Source: Saprospiraceae bacterium
GTDB lineage: Bacteria; Bacteroidota; Bacteroidia; Chitinophagales; Saprospiraceae
Assembly (NCBI GenBank): GCA_013002625.1
Contig: JABDJE010000215.1
Span: 1 to 64,000 of the forward strand
DNA: 64,000 nucleotides
Direction: 5' to 3'
Both the position numbers and the translations under genes were made by a program. Under the pieces are notes generated by a model, which was not told where the DNA came from, ran no database searches, and saw only the letters and a list, made by a program, of their open reading frames with translations. Every line of letters starts with the position of its first letter. The stretch's first letter is position 1. This document shows, one piece after another, positions 10,422 to 20,529 of the stretch.

Positions 10422-11813
10422 CTATCGTACGCGGGATTGATCCATTTTAAGCAAAGCTGCAATCATTATTGTGAAACTGAGCAGTGATGAACCGCCTTTA
10501 CTCATTAAAGGCAAGGGTATTCCGATTACTGGCATTAGTCCCACAGTCATTCCGATATTAATGAAGAAGTGAATAAAAATTATGCCGGCAATGGAATAGG
10601 CATAATATCTTATAAATGGCAAAGTACTGCGTTCGGCGATGATGCTAATTCTGAACAACATTAATGTGAACAAGAGAACCAAACTAATTGAACCCAGAAA
10701 GCCCTGTTCCTCACCAAGTATGCTAAAGATAAAATCTGTTGACTGCTCTGGCACATAGTTTAATTTAGTCATATTCCCGTCCAGGAATCCTTTTCCAGTA
10801 AGCCCACCAGAACCAATAGCTGTTTTAGATTGAATAATATTATACAAGGCGCCCTTAGGGTCTGTAAGTTCCGGCTTAAGCCACACGTTTATTCTATCCT
10901 GATGATGTGGTTTTAGAATGTTTTCAAATGACCACTTGGTTCCAAAGGCCAGTATTGTATATAAGACTGAAATGATCGCTGTTGTATAGAGTATTTTGTA
11001 TTTACCCCGCTTGTATACAAGAAAGTAAAAGTATATACCTGCTATGATGGTAATTGTCAATAAAATAGAATAACTGACATAGCTAAAACTTGAAACGAGA
11101 AAAAGCGTAAGCAGTGCTAACACGCTAAACGGAATTCGCTTTTCCTTTGAGTTGGAAATTAATATGTAGTAACCAACCAGAAGAATGATGAGCAACAGGA
11201 TAAAAGGGGACCAGAGCAGTGATCCTATCAGTGTGAACGCAAGAGATATCCCTAGAAGGTACAAGGACGCATTCAGGCCAGCACGGAACAAGGGCACCGT
11301 AAATGCCATAAACACAAGTGCTGTGCCAGGATCAGGTTGAAGTATAATTAATCCCGCAGGAACAGTAAATAAGGTGAAAGAGAGGAGAATGTCTTTAAGC
11401 GAATCCATCTTTACCGTACCCTGGCTAAGATATGCACTAAGGGCTAAGGCCGTACCAAATTTTGCGATTTCAGAAGGTTGAAATGAAAAGCCGAACACAC
11501 TGAACCAGGAATTTGCGCCATTAATTTCCTGGCCAAAAACAAGCACAGCTGCCAGAAGAAATGTTGTCAAAAAGTACACCGGGTAAGCCAATGTATTCCA
11601 TATTCGCCAATCAAGTGTATAGATTGCTATAAAAGCCACAGCACTAATGCCCATCCATATCGTCTGGCGCCCTACGATGGAATCAAATGAAAACCAGAAT
11701 CCAGGCCCAACGTAACTCACGGTATACAGCATGAGCCAACCAATCAGAATGATGCTTAAAAACACAGTAAGCAAAATCCAATCTATGGCCAGCGCTGTTT
11801 GTCGTTTAGCCAT
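10422..11813 (-). CDS. rodA: Rod shape-determining protein RodA (SEDS glycosyltransferase)
   Basis: SEDS-family peptidoglycan polymerase of the elongation machinery, an integral membrane protein with about ten helices. Recognisable blocks are WFSVFGFSFQPSEIAKFG, LQPDPGTALVF, GSGGLTGKGFLDG, FIFSILGEEQGFLG and the C-terminal GIPLPLMSKGGSSLL. It overlaps the upstream SPOR-domain gene by 8 nt, so the two are coupled. MreBCD and the partner transpeptidase are not in the window. At 463 residues it is longer than many homologues because of extra hydrophobic segments in the middle (about 195-285). Confidence 0.93.
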   Translation of the reverse strand: MAKRQTALAIDWILLTVFLSIILIGWLMLYTVSYVGPGFWFSFDSIVGRQTIWMGISAVAFIAIYTLDWRIWNTLAYPVYFLTTFLLAAVLVFGQEINGANSWFSVFGFSFQPSEIAKFGTALALSAYLSQGTVKMDSLKDILLSFTLFTVPAGLIILQPDPGTALVFMAFTVPLFRAGLNASLYLLGISLAFTLIGSLLWSPFILLLIILLVGYYILISNSKEKRIPFSVLALLTLFLVSSFSYVSYSILLTITIIAGIYFYFLVYKRGKYKILYTTAIISVLYTILAFGTKWSFENILKPHHQDRINVWLKPELTDPKGALYNIIQSKTAIGSGGLTGKGFLDGNMTKLNYVPEQSTDFIFSILGEEQGFLGSISLVLLFTLMLFRISIIAERSTLPFIRYYAYSIAGIIFIHFFINIGMTVGLMPVIGIPLPLMSKGGSSLLSFTIMIAALLKMDQSRVR

Positions 11814-12207
11814 TTCCCGATATCAATTCCTTTTTTTCTATATCTGCTTGTACAGGGATCGCTGATGGGAAATCATTTTTTATTTCCAACAGAAAAGCTT
11901 CCAAATCCTCTCGTTTTTCGTATGCCCCTACACGCACCTGATAGTATGGTGCATTGTGTTCCCAATCAAAATTTATATGTGGATACAGCCTTTCGAAATC
12001 CTTGATGGCTTTTTCCATACTGCGTCGATCATCAGTTGTAATAATTTGGATGCGCCAAGCTCTAATAATATCAATCGAAGCATTTATGCGCTTATATTTT
12101 GCCATTGCCTCTTTAACGATGGGTTCTTCATTTATTTGAACTTGCCCATTGAGTAAGAATGAGCACGATAAGAAAACAAAAACTAAAATATGTCTGCAGT
12201 ATCTCAT
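11806..12207 (-). CDS. SPOR-domain protein, exported
   Basis: A small exported protein with a C-terminal SPOR-like domain. Such domains bind peptidoglycan with denuded glycan strands. I chose the ATG at 12207 because it gives a signal peptide (MRYCRHILVFVFLSCSFLLNGQ) and leaves 8 nt after the secA stop; a longer frame starting at 12264 would overlap secA. The domain runs over about residues 45-120, with AWRIQIITTDDRR and YYQVRVGAYEKREDLEAFL as its two repeated halves. It sits between secA and rodA, and the rodA overlap suggests a cell-wall role. The domain call rests on pattern and length. Confidence 0.75.
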   Translation of the reverse strand: MRYCRHILVFVFLSCSFLLNGQVQINEEPIVKEAMAKYKRINASIDIIRAWRIQIITTDDRRSMEKAIKDFERLYPHINFDWEHNAPYYQVRVGAYEKREDLEAFLLEIKNDFPSAIPVQADIEKKELISGNG

Positions 12208-12215
12208 ATTTATTA

Positions 12216-15200
12216 TTATTTGCCGTGGCAATGTTTGAATTTCTTTCCAGATCCGCAAGGGCATGGTTCGTTACGTCCCACTTTTTTCTCTGCCCGCTTG
12301 AAAGTTTCCGGTTTGGCTTGTTGCCGTCCTCCAGCCGTTGCAGCTGCACGCTTTCTGGCTTCATCCTCCCTACTCGTTCTTACCTTTCTGAAGTCTGTCT
12401 TACGCTGCTTCGCCTCGCGTACATCTTCTGGTGCTCCAATCATTAATTGTCCGCCCATCAGATATGACATCACATCATAGTTGATGCGGTATACCAGTTC
12501 TTCAAACGCATCATAAGCTTCCATCTTATATACTACAAGTGGATCTTTCTGTTCGAATGAAGCAGCCTGCACTGAATCTTTAAGTTCATCCATTGAGCGC
12601 AGATGCTCTTTCCAGTTGTTATCTATGAAAGCAAGACTTATTGCCTTTTCAATGTCTTTCATAATTGTATCTCCTTCGGAATTTACCGCAGCTTCTAAAT
12701 CTGCAGCAATATTGATCGCTTTTTCAGTAGCGGGATTAACATAAGGGACAGCAATTCTTTTGTAGCGATGGCCTTCAGCTTGTTGAACATTTTTAACGAC
12801 TGGCAATAAGACCTCTGTAATCTTTTCGGATTTCTTCTTATAGTTTGCCAATACTTGTTGTTGGAATTGAGACACAAGTTCTGGTATCGGAGCTTCATTG
12901 AAATTAGCTTCGCTGATATCTGGATCTGTTGCCAAAACACGCAAACTATCATTTTTAAATGTATCATAGTTGCCTCCGGCTTTATGGTCTTCAACCATAT
13001 TCTCAGTAAGCGACATAATCATATTATACAAATCAACAGATAGCCGCTCTCCCGAAAGCGCATTGTTTCTCTTGTTGTAAATCGCTTCTCTTTGGATATT
13101 CATTACATCATCATATTCCAATAGTCGCTTACGAATACCAAAGTTGTTTTCCTCAACCTTCTTTTGCGCTCTCTCGATGGATTTAGTGATCATTTTGTGT
13201 TGTATCACCTCACCCTCCTGGTGACCCATCGCATCCATCGCTTTTACAATCCTTTCTGAATTAAACAAGCGCATAAGCTTGTCTTCTAGAGACACATAGA
13301 ATTGTGACGTGCCCGGATCTCCCTGACGTCCTGCCCTACCTCTTAACTGTCTGTCTACTCTACGGGAATCATGCCTTTCTGTTGCAATAATTGCAAGACC
13401 GCCTGCTTTTTTGACTTCATCACTAATTTTAATGTCGGTACCCCTACCGGCCATGTTGGTTGCAATTGTTACACGACCTGGCTTACCGGCTTCTGTTACA
13501 ATCTCAGCTTCTCTTTGATGTTGCTTTGCGTTTAGAACATTATGATTAATGCCCTTTAGCTTCATCATTCTGCTCAGTTTCTCAGAGATATCTACCGTGG
13601 TTGTACCTACGAGTACCGGTCTTCCCTTGGACGTTAGATGTTCGATCTCATCGATTACAGCATTGAACTTTTCTCTTGCCGTTTTATAGACAAGGTCTTC
13701 TCTATCGTCACGCACAATTGGTCTGTTCGTCGGAATAACAACAACATCAAGTTTGTAGATTTCCCATAACTCCTGTGCTTCCGTTTCAGCTGTACCTGTC
13801 ATACCGGATAACTTATGATACATCCTGAAATAATTCTGTAACGTTATGGTCGCATACGTTTGTGTTATGTCGCCGACTTTGACATTTTCCTTGGCTTCCA
13901 AAGCCTGATGCAAACCATCTGAATATCTTCTGCCCTCCATCATTCTTCCCGTCTGTTCATCAACAATCTTTACCTGCCCATCGATCACAACATATTCTTC
14001 TTCGCGATCAAATAATGTGTATGCTTTTAGAAGTTGACTTACAGCATGTAGCCTTCTTGATTTTATTGAATAATCCTGTATAAGTGCCGCGCGTTCTTCA
14101 GTCTTTTTTTCACCGGTCTCTTCTTCCTTGGCCTGGATGGCCTGCATTTCACTTGCGATATCTGGCATTACAAAGAACTGCGGATCATTTTCCCCTTTGG
14201 ATAGATATTCAACGCCATTATCAGTAAGTTCTACACTTCTGTTTTTCTCATCAATCGTAAAAAGCAAAAGCTCATCCACTAGGTGCATGTTTTTACTTTG
14301 CTCCTGCATATAGTAGTTTTCTGCCTTTTGAAGTACCGATCGTACACCATCTTCGCTGAGAAACTTTATTAAAGGGCTATATTTTGGCAGGGCGCGATAG
14401 GTACGTAAGAGGTACATACCTGTATCGCCTTCTTCAAATCCGGTATTGCCCTCTTTAAATAACTTTTTGGCTTTTGCCAAATATTCAGTTGCGGCTTTCC
14501 TCTGTCCTGAAATTATACGCTCAACCTTAGGCTTCAAAGCTTGATATTCCTGCTCTTCAGTGCCTTCAGTTACAGGCCCAGAAATAATTAAAGGTGTTCG
14601 CGCGTCATCTACAAGCACGGAATCCACCTCATCTATCATTGCAAAGTGGTGCTTCTGTTGTACTTTTTCTTCAACAGAGCGCACCATATTATCTCTCAAA
14701 TAATCAAAACCAAACTCATTGTTGGTTCCATAAGTGATGTCGCATTTATATGCACGCTTTCTCTCTGGGGAATGGGGTTGATATTTATCTACACAATCTA
14801 CGGTGAGGAATAAGAATTCGAAAATAGGACCTACCCATTCCTGGTCACGTCTTGCTAAATAATCGTTTACCGTAATAACATGAACGCCTAGACCGCTCAA
14901 TCCATTGAGATAGGCAGGTAAAGTGGCCACCAATGTCTTACCCTCACCTGTTTGCATCTCAGCAACCTTACCATCATGCAAAACATATCCACCGATCAAT
15001 TGCACATCGTAATGGACCATATTCCAGGTAATTTCACCACCTGCTGCTGTCCAGGAATTCTTCCATACGGCTTTATCGCCTTCAATATTTACATAATCAC
15101 TAAAAGCAGCGATATCTCTGTCATGCTGTGTAGCAGTAACTTCAATTGTAGCGTTTTCAGAAAACCTTCTTGCCGTTTCTTTTACCACAGCAAAGGCTTC

Positions 15201-15521
15201 CGGAAGAAGTTCTTTCAGAATATCTTCAAGATGCTCATCTCGATCATTTACAAGATTATCAATTTCACCGTATAGTTCTTCACGGATCGATAAGTCCTCC
15301 TCTTCTGCTGCTTGCTTTCGGAGTGACTCTATGTCGGTATCAATCCCGGCAAGATGTTCTTTTATCCTTTGTCTGAACTCGTTGGTTTTCTCTCTTAATT
15401 CATCGTGAGACAATGTATTGTAGGATTCGAAAAACTCATTTGTCTTCTCAACGTAAGGTGTAATACCTTTCACGTCTTTATCATACTTTGTCCCGAAAAC
15501 TTTCTTTAAAACGTCTAACAT
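12216..15521 (-). CDS. secA: Preprotein translocase ATPase SecA
   Basis: Motor ATPase of the Sec pathway, which drives unfolded proteins through SecYEG. Visible features are Walker A MQTGEGKT, the [20 protein letters not shown] block, [33 protein letters not shown] and a C-terminal zinc-binding SEC-C motif with [15 protein letters not shown] at the extreme end. At 1101 residues it is larger than the E. coli protein but within the size usual in Bacteroidota, which carry insertions in the first nucleotide-binding domain. It is followed after 8 nt by the SPOR-domain gene and then rodA. Confidence 0.98.
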   Translation of the reverse strand: MLDVLKKVFGTKYDKDVKGITPYVEKTNEFFESYNTLSHDELREKTNEFRQRIKEHLAGIDTDIESLRKQAAEEEDLSIREELYGEIDNLVNDRDEHLEDILKELLPEAFAVVKETARRFSENATIEVTATQHDRDIAAFSDYVNIEGDKAVWKNSWTAAGGEITWNMVHYDVQLIGGYVLHDGKVAEMQTGEGKTLVATLPAYLNGLSGLGVHVITVNDYLARRDQEWVGPIFEFLFLTVDCVDKYQPHSPERKRAYKCDITYGTNNEFGFDYLRDNMVRSVEEKVQQKHHFAMIDEVDSVLVDDARTPLIISGPVTEGTEEQEYQALKPKVERIISGQRKAATEYLAKAKKLFKEGNTGFEEGDTGMYLLRTYRALPKYSPLIKFLSEDGVRSVLQKAENYYMQEQSKNMHLVDELLLFTIDEKNRSVELTDNGVEYLSKGENDPQFFVMPDIASEMQAIQAKEEETGEKKTEERAALIQDYSIKSRRLHAVSQLLKAYTLFDREEEYVVIDGQVKIVDEQTGRMMEGRRYSDGLHQALEAKENVKVGDITQTYATITLQNYFRMYHKLSGMTGTAETEAQELWEIYKLDVVVIPTNRPIVRDDREDLVYKTAREKFNAVIDEIEHLTSKGRPVLVGTTTVDISEKLSRMMKLKGINHNVLNAKQHQREAEIVTEAGKPGRVTIATNMAGRGTDIKISDEVKKAGGLAIIATERHDSRRVDRQLRGRAGRQGDPGTSQFYVSLEDKLMRLFNSERIVKAMDAMGHQEGEVIQHKMITKSIERAQKKVEENNFGIRKRLLEYDDVMNIQREAIYNKRNNALSGERLSVDLYNMIMSLTENMVEDHKAGGNYDTFKNDSLRVLATDPDISEANFNEAPIPELVSQFQQQVLANYKKKSEKITEVLLPVVKNVQQAEGHRYKRIAVPYVNPATEKAINIAADLEAAVNSEGDTIMKDIEKAISLAFIDNNWKEHLRSMDELKDSVQAASFEQKDPLVVYKMEAYDAFEELVYRINYDVMSYLMGGQLMIGAPEDVREAKQRKTDFRKVRTSREDEARKRAAATAGGRQQAKPETFKRAEKKVGRNEPCPCGSGKKFKHCHGK

Positions 15522-15678
15522 TTTTTATTGCTTATTGGCGCAGGCTGTGAAGATAAAATTTAACCTGCAATCATCATATTAACGGCTACATCTTTATCGA
15601 TTGTGTATCGTCAGATATCATACCAATTAATATTTATGCCAAATTGTCAAAATTATCCCTTCCGTGCTTAGCTTTTTA

Positions 15679-15686
15679 TACATTTG
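15679..15686 (+). promoter_or_regulatory. Bacteroidota -7 box (TAnnTTTG) before the ALDH gene
   Basis: TACATTTG matches the -7 consensus TAnnTTTG perfectly. It lies 20 nt before the ATG at 15707 and supports that ATG over the TTG at 15644. No TTG box is seen at the usual distance upstream. Confidence 0.5.
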
Positions 15687-15706
15687 CGGGCAAATCTTAT
15701 CCAATT

Positions 15707-17239
15707 ATGCAAACAAAGTTTCTAAGAAAGCTAGGTCTTAAAAAAATGAATCCTGGAACATTTACCGGGATAAAATATATTAAAGGCAAATCTGGTCATA
15801 TTGATTCATACTCTCCTGTGGATGGAGAATTTATTGGAAGTGTTGAGTTAACTTCTGCCAGAGATTATAATGCCGTTATCGCAAAAGCACAAAAAGCATT
15901 CAAAGTGTGGCGTACAGTACCTGCGCCGAAGCGTGGTGACATTGTGCGTCAATACGGTGATGCCTTAAGGGAAAATAAGGATGCATTAGGCCGACTTGTT
16001 TCTTACGAGATGGGTAAGTCGCTTCAGGAAGGCTGGGGCGAAGTTCAGGAAATGATAGATATATGTGATTTTGCCGTCGGACTTTCACGACAATTATATG
16101 GTCTGTCAATGCACAGCGAAAGACCAAGTCATCGTATGTATGAGCAATGGCATCCATTGGGTATCGTTGGAATTATCTCTGCCTTTAACTTCCCGGTAGC
16201 AGTATGGGCGTGGAATGCTATGATCGCAATGGTTTGTGGTGACGTATGTGTCTGGAAAGGAAGTGAAAAAACACCTTTATGTACAGTGGCATGTCAAAAT
16301 ATTCTTAAAAATGTGCTTAAATCCAATAAAGTTCCAGAAGGAATATGTTCTGTTGTAACAGGAGACTATACAGTAGGAGAAATGATGACCACCGACACGC
16401 GTATTCCAATGATTTCTGCAACGGGTAGCACACGAATGGGTAGAATAGTTGGAACTACAGTTGCGCAGAGGTTGGGCAAATCATTATTGGAGTTGGGTGG
16501 CAACAACGCCATCATTATAACACCCAATGCAGATTTGAACCTCGTACTGTCAGGCGCCGTCTTTGGTGCGGTAGGAACTTGCGGACAGAGATGCACAAGT
16601 ACTCGAAGACTGATAATACACGAATCCCAGTATGATGCGGTCAAGAAAATTTTACGAAAAGCATATAGGCAATTACAAATCGGTAACCCATTAAACCCGA
16701 AGATGCACGTAGGGCCTCTCATCGATAAGGATGCTGTGAATGCTTATCTAGAAACTATCAAACGGGTAAAAGAGGAGGGCGGTAAGTTCCTTGTCTCTGG
16801 AGGTGTTTTAAACGGAAAGGGATATGAAAGTGGTTGTTATGTAAAGCCTTGTGTAGCAGAAATTCACGCCGATGCCAAAATTGTCCAGCATGAAACATTT
16901 GCTCCCATATTATACTTGCTTAAATATTCCGGAGACCTTCAAGAAGCAATTGCTATTCAAAACAATGTTCCGCAAGGACTATCTTCTGCGATAATGACTA
17001 CCAATCTTAGAGAAGCTGAACTATTTTTAAGCTCAGCGGGATCCGATTGTGGGATTGCTAATGTGAATATTGGAACAAGTGGTGCAGAGATCGGTGGTGC
17101 ATTTGGTGGTGAAAAAGAAACCGGAGGTGGCAGAGAATCAGGGTCTGATGCATGGAAAGCATATATGCGTCGTCAAACCAATACGATAAACTACAGCACA
17201 GAAGTACCTTTGGCGCAAGGCATTGAATTTAATCTCTAA
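15707..17239 (+). CDS. ALDH7-type aldehyde dehydrogenase (L-aminoadipate-semialdehyde dehydrogenase-like)
   Basis: NAD(P)-dependent aldehyde dehydrogenase closely resembling the antiquitin/ALDH7 family, whose members oxidise alpha-aminoadipic semialdehyde in lysine breakdown. The catalytic Glu262 is in LLELGGNNAI and the nucleophile Cys296 in GTCGQRCTSTRRL. The ALDH7-specific blocks VSYEMGKSLQEGWGEVQEM and GGGRESGSDAWKAYMRRQ are well conserved. I chose the ATG at 15707, giving 510 residues: its MQTKFLRKLGL start lines up with the start of animal ALDH7, and a -7 promoter box lies just upstream. No other lysine-degradation gene is adjacent, so the substrate is inferred from family only. The stop overlaps the convergent TPR gene (CTAA). 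Confidence 0.9.
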   Translation: MQTKFLRKLGLKKMNPGTFTGIKYIKGKSGHIDSYSPVDGEFIGSVELTSARDYNAVIAKAQKAFKVWRTVPAPKRGDIVRQYGDALRENKDALGRLVSYEMGKSLQEGWGEVQEMIDICDFAVGLSRQLYGLSMHSERPSHRMYEQWHPLGIVGIISAFNFPVAVWAWNAMIAMVCGDVCVWKGSEKTPLCTVACQNILKNVLKSNKVPEGICSVVTGDYTVGEMMTTDTRIPMISATGSTRMGRIVGTTVAQRLGKSLLELGGNNAIIITPNADLNLVLSGAVFGAVGTCGQRCTSTRRLIIHESQYDAVKKILRKAYRQLQIGNPLNPKMHVGPLIDKDAVNAYLETIKRVKEEGGKFLVSGGVLNGKGYESGCYVKPCVAEIHADAKIVQHETFAPILYLLKYSGDLQEAIAIQNNVPQGLSSAIMTTNLREAELFLSSAGSDCGIANVNIGTSGAEIGGAFGGEKETGGGRESGSDAWKAYMRRQTNTINYSTEVPLAQGIEFNL

Positions 17240-19035
17240 GACTTTAATCCTTTTTCAGTTTTGTCTTTTAACCAGGGCCAAATTGTGCCCAACAATCGTT
17301 TAAAGCTGAAGGATTTGTGGCTGGCAAGTAACTTATTTTTTTTCAAATAAGTGGTAACTGAAGATTCAATAAGGTGATGCAGCGGAAATAAAATGCTGAA
17401 TATTATCATCTTAATGGCAAAGTTTTTCAGCGGTTCTCCGTCTGTATAAGCTTTAATGGGCGCATCCATAAGTAATACGACAAATTCGAATACAGAAAGT
17501 ATGCTAAAAAATGCAATCATTTCTATCAGCCATTCAGGCACTGACATACTGCTTATTACAACTAAAACCAACAAACCAAGCAATACCAATATTACAATGA
17601 AGAAGTACTGTCGCTGAAACTTCTTTTTCTTTTCTTCCACTTTTCTTTCAGCAATTACTCTTTCCCTTTCTTCTTCACTTTTTACACGCATTTCCGAAAT
17701 ATTATTTCTGTGCTGTATATCAAACTGTTCCATGAGAATGCTGTCAGACACTTGCGCAAATTTATACGCTTGCTTATAGTCGTTTTTTGAAAGGGCAATC
17801 ATTTCCAATTGCTGCATCGCATCAATATAAAGGTCTTCTCCGCCCTTTGTCTGCTTCGCATATTTTGCAGAATTTTGAAATTGCACTTTTGCTTGATCCA
17901 GTTTGCTTCTCCTTAGAAAGTGGTGTCCAAATCTATGATAGAAATGCGCTTTTAAAAAATTATTTTTTGTTGACAGAACTGATGCCTCATCTAATCTAAA
18001 ATAATATTCACTAGAATCCATTTTGCCTTCGCCCTCATATACATGGGCGAGAATTGAGTTTTGCCAATTGCTTTTAATCTCCTCAGGATAATGTTCTTTC
18101 ATCAGGTTTTTCAAATCGATCAGTTGACTAGAGTCGATTAACCATGTTCTATAAAGACTGAGTGAATATCCCTTTAACTTAATATTATGCGTCTGTTTTG
18201 CATAAGCTGTAATCTCATCGAACAAAGGATCCAGTGAAGTGGGATTTTTCGATACTACAAAAAGTCCAGCTAAGTCTAACTTGTGAAACATAAGTACGGT
18301 TGAGTCAACTGGGTTCTGCGCCTCAGCCCATTTGATTTGCTCGACCTTATGTTTTTGTGCAGAATTGTAATTTTTTATTGACTGATATAGTTGAAATAAT
18401 AATCCGTGATGGTCATAAACATATCTTGATATTTCCTCTTCAGTTAATATCTCCATTAATACCCTGGCCTCCATAAAGTATCTAAATGCCTCTTCAATTT
18501 CCCCTTCAACTGTCTTTATTTCACCCAGCAAGAATTTGGATTTAATCTTTTGAGAAGCATTGCCCTGTGATTGTGACCAATCTGACGCTTTGATGGCATG
18601 CTTTAGTGCCTGGTCAATATCTCCAAGTTTCAATGACGCTTTTCCTACAGCAAGATGTGCTTCAAAATATATGCCTTCCCGTTCATTATCATCTATAACT
18701 TCAATAATCTGCTCACAAGCAATTCTACATTCCGGAGTTTCATATTTAATTGGAATGTAATCAAGGAAGTGTTTATAAGCATGAAACTTCAGTTTATAAT
18801 CAATGGAGGTGGTTAATTTGCCAAAAACCTCATCGTATACAGAATCGGCTCGTGTGTTTTCATATAAGATCTCACGATAATACTTAGCCAGATCTAACAT
18901 GGCTTCCACTTCTTCCTGAATACTATTTGCTTCTACACATCGCGCTTTCAGTTGTGTTATATGATCACCTGCGCCATCCGCTTGTAGGCAAATAGAGGTC
19001 AAAGATAGGAGTAGTATTATTTGCAGTTTTCTCAT
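17236..19035 (-). CDS. TPR-repeat membrane protein without an output domain
   Basis: A 599-residue exported or membrane protein. It begins with a signal peptide (MRKLQIILLLSLTSICLQADG) and has about 400 residues of helical tetratricopeptide-like repeats. A charged coiled coil (SEEERERVIAERKVEEKKKK, about 455-475) follows, then three to four membrane helices (about 477-560) and a short basic tail. The layout resembles the sensor half of Bacteroidota TPR histidine kinases and TPR-HTH regulators. Where those have a kinase or HTH domain, this one has only membrane helices. No function can be assigned. It shares its stop region with the ALDH gene and is divergent from the gene at 19141. Confidence 0.7.
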   Translation of the reverse strand: MRKLQIILLLSLTSICLQADGAGDHITQLKARCVEANSIQEEVEAMLDLAKYYREILYENTRADSVYDEVFGKLTTSIDYKLKFHAYKHFLDYIPIKYETPECRIACEQIIEVIDDNEREGIYFEAHLAVGKASLKLGDIDQALKHAIKASDWSQSQGNASQKIKSKFLLGEIKTVEGEIEEAFRYFMEARVLMEILTEEEISRYVYDHHGLLFQLYQSIKNYNSAQKHKVEQIKWAEAQNPVDSTVLMFHKLDLAGLFVVSKNPTSLDPLFDEITAYAKQTHNIKLKGYSLSLYRTWLIDSSQLIDLKNLMKEHYPEEIKSNWQNSILAHVYEGEGKMDSSEYYFRLDEASVLSTKNNFLKAHFYHRFGHHFLRRSKLDQAKVQFQNSAKYAKQTKGGEDLYIDAMQQLEMIALSKNDYKQAYKFAQVSDSILMEQFDIQHRNNISEMRVKSEEERERVIAERKVEEKKKKFQRQYFFIVILVLLGLLVLVVISSMSVPEWLIEMIAFFSILSVFEFVVLLMDAPIKAYTDGEPLKNFAIKMIIFSILFPLHHLIESSVTTYLKKNKLLASHKSFSFKRLLGTIWPWLKDKTEKGLKS

Positions 19036-19140
19036 TGATAATATTTGTGCGTTAAAAACACAAATGCATAGTTTATCAAGTTAAGCAATTCTTTTATAAT
19101 TCCATAAGTCCTTGGTAGTGTGTCAGTTAAACGGTATATT

Positions 19141-19734
19141 ATGAGATCAAAACTTAACGAAATGAAAAACGAACAGTGGCTTCTGTCCGCCCTTACAGTT
19201 GTTGCTATTGCTAGTGTTGCCTCGGCAATTTTTATGTATCGAGCTTCTACTGCTATAGATAGTTCAGCTGACAGCAATGCTGAACTAATTCCTATTGTTT
19301 CAGATATTAGAGATGCAATTGCTGATGATGGAGATCCGGGAGATGATCTGCCTGATGGTGTAACCGAGACCTCTGGCTCTACCGTTGCAAGCTGGATTAG
19401 TAATTATTATAATTGGCAAGCTTCCAACGAGACTTTTGCCTCAAAGGCTTTCAGTCTAAATGGTACGACTCTAATTGCAATTAACATTCAAAGCAGTAGT
19501 CCTGTGTCTGGTCAAGTTTCAACAAGAGTATATTATGGCTTGAGGACTGCAGTTGAAGCGGGAGAACCTGCGCCATATAATTTAGTTCGTACGATAGTCA
19601 TGCCTGTTGATGGTGATGGAAATGATATTTTTTCCACTGAATCAAGTTACTATACCTCAACTGTTGACAGTAATGCATGGCGCCCTTGTCCCCCTTATTG
19701 CGATGCAGCGCGTGGATCTAGATCAAGTGGTTAA
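19141..19734 (+). CDS. Membrane-anchored protein of unknown function
   Basis: I do not recognise this 197-residue protein. An N-terminal basic stretch precedes one membrane helix (LLSALTVVAIASVASAIFMY, about residues 14-33). An acidic, Ser/Asp-rich linker (ADDGDPGDDLPDG) and a beta-rich region with several Thr/Ser runs follow. It ends in a short basic tail with two Cys (RPCPPYCDAARGSRSSG). The topology suggests a signal anchor with the bulk outside the membrane. I prefer the ATG at 19141; an in-frame GTG at 19120 and an ATG at 19162 are possible. Its stop codon directly abuts the stop of the convergent PfkB gene. Confidence 0.55.
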   Translation: MRSKLNEMKNEQWLLSALTVVAIASVASAIFMYRASTAIDSSADSNAELIPIVSDIRDAIADDGDPGDDLPDGVTETSGSTVASWISNYYNWQASNETFASKAFSLNGTTLIAINIQSSSPVSGQVSTRVYYGLRTAVEAGEPAPYNLVRTIVMPVDGDGNDIFSTESSYYTSTVDSNAWRPCPPYCDAARGSRSSG

Positions 19735-20529
19735 TTACTTGGTTGAAGAAATGAATTTGGATGCAGTAAGATTTGCAAATCTTGCTGCGCTTTCTATTTT
19801 TTGGGTACGAAAATAATTCACCAGAAACGCAGTTGCAAAAGTGTCTCCTGCCCCAGTAGGATTTATCGTGTCAACCTCAGGTGTCGGATAATTGGTTTTA
19901 TTGCCTCCTTTAAAGACATCACACCCATTGACGTTATCGGTAATTACAGTTGTTGCCCTGAGAGAAATTAATTTGTCCAAGGCGTCGGGTATGCCTTCCA
20001 AGTCCTCGTAACTCAGAAAAACAAAGTCGGCTTGATTCAATAAATTCCAGTCCATTTCGGTAGCAACTACTTTCCCTTCATCATCCCACTTTCTTAGCCA
20101 GCCTTGAATCGAACAGGCCATTATTTTACCCTCAGCCAATTTGGCCATGTACCTTGGGTCAAGCTCCTGAGCTATCGGTGCAAAAAAGATAATATCAGCA
20201 TCTGAGGTCGCGGAGTTTATTGTTTCAATTTCAATATTATCAGCTCTGGCGCTGATAAATTGGGTCCTCTCATTGCCCATATAAATATTGGTAAAACTGG
20301 TTGTATGCAAACTTTCTTGATTTAATACTTTCACACCCCAGTTCTTTAACTTTTCAAGACCCGGATATGCTGAGGCACAAGATGTAATTACCGTAGGATA
20401 AATGCCTTCCCTGGTCGCCCATTTTGAAGAAAATGCAACAGCGCCGCCCAGAGCACAGCGACCATCCACCATGTCACAACTAACATGGCCAATTAACAAC
20501 AGTTTTAGGTTTTGATCATGCTCCGACAT
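19735..20529 (-). CDS. PfkB-family carbohydrate kinase
   Basis: A ribokinase-like sugar or polyol kinase of 264 residues, short for the family. The second PfkB signature NPTGAGDTFATAFLVNYF contains the catalytic Asp. The N-terminal substrate-binding part is IGHVSCDMVDGRCALGGAVAF. The gene starts inside the end of the sodium:solute symporter gene (14-nt overlap), so transport and phosphorylation are probably coupled. The compact N-terminus and lack of a lid insertion resemble plant-type myo-inositol kinase and related small PfkB proteins. That substrate is only a suggestion. Confidence 0.85.
   Translation of the reverse strand: MSEHDQNLKLLLIGHVSCDMVDGRCALGGAVAFSSKWATREGIYPTVITSCASAYPGLEKLKNWGVKVLNQESLHTTSFTNIYMGNERTQFISARADNIEIETINSATSDADIIFFAPIAQELDPRYMAKLAEGKIMACSIQGWLRKWDDEGKVVATEMDWNLLNQADFVFLSYEDLEGIPDALDKLISLRATTVITDNVNGCDVFKGGNKTNYPTPEVDTINPTGAGDTFATAFLVNYFRTQKIESAARFANLTASKFISSTK

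Noticed and set aside
15644..15706. TTG start giving 21 extra residues for the ALDH gene
   Set aside because: The extra residues do not match the family, and a -7 promoter box lies inside this stretch.
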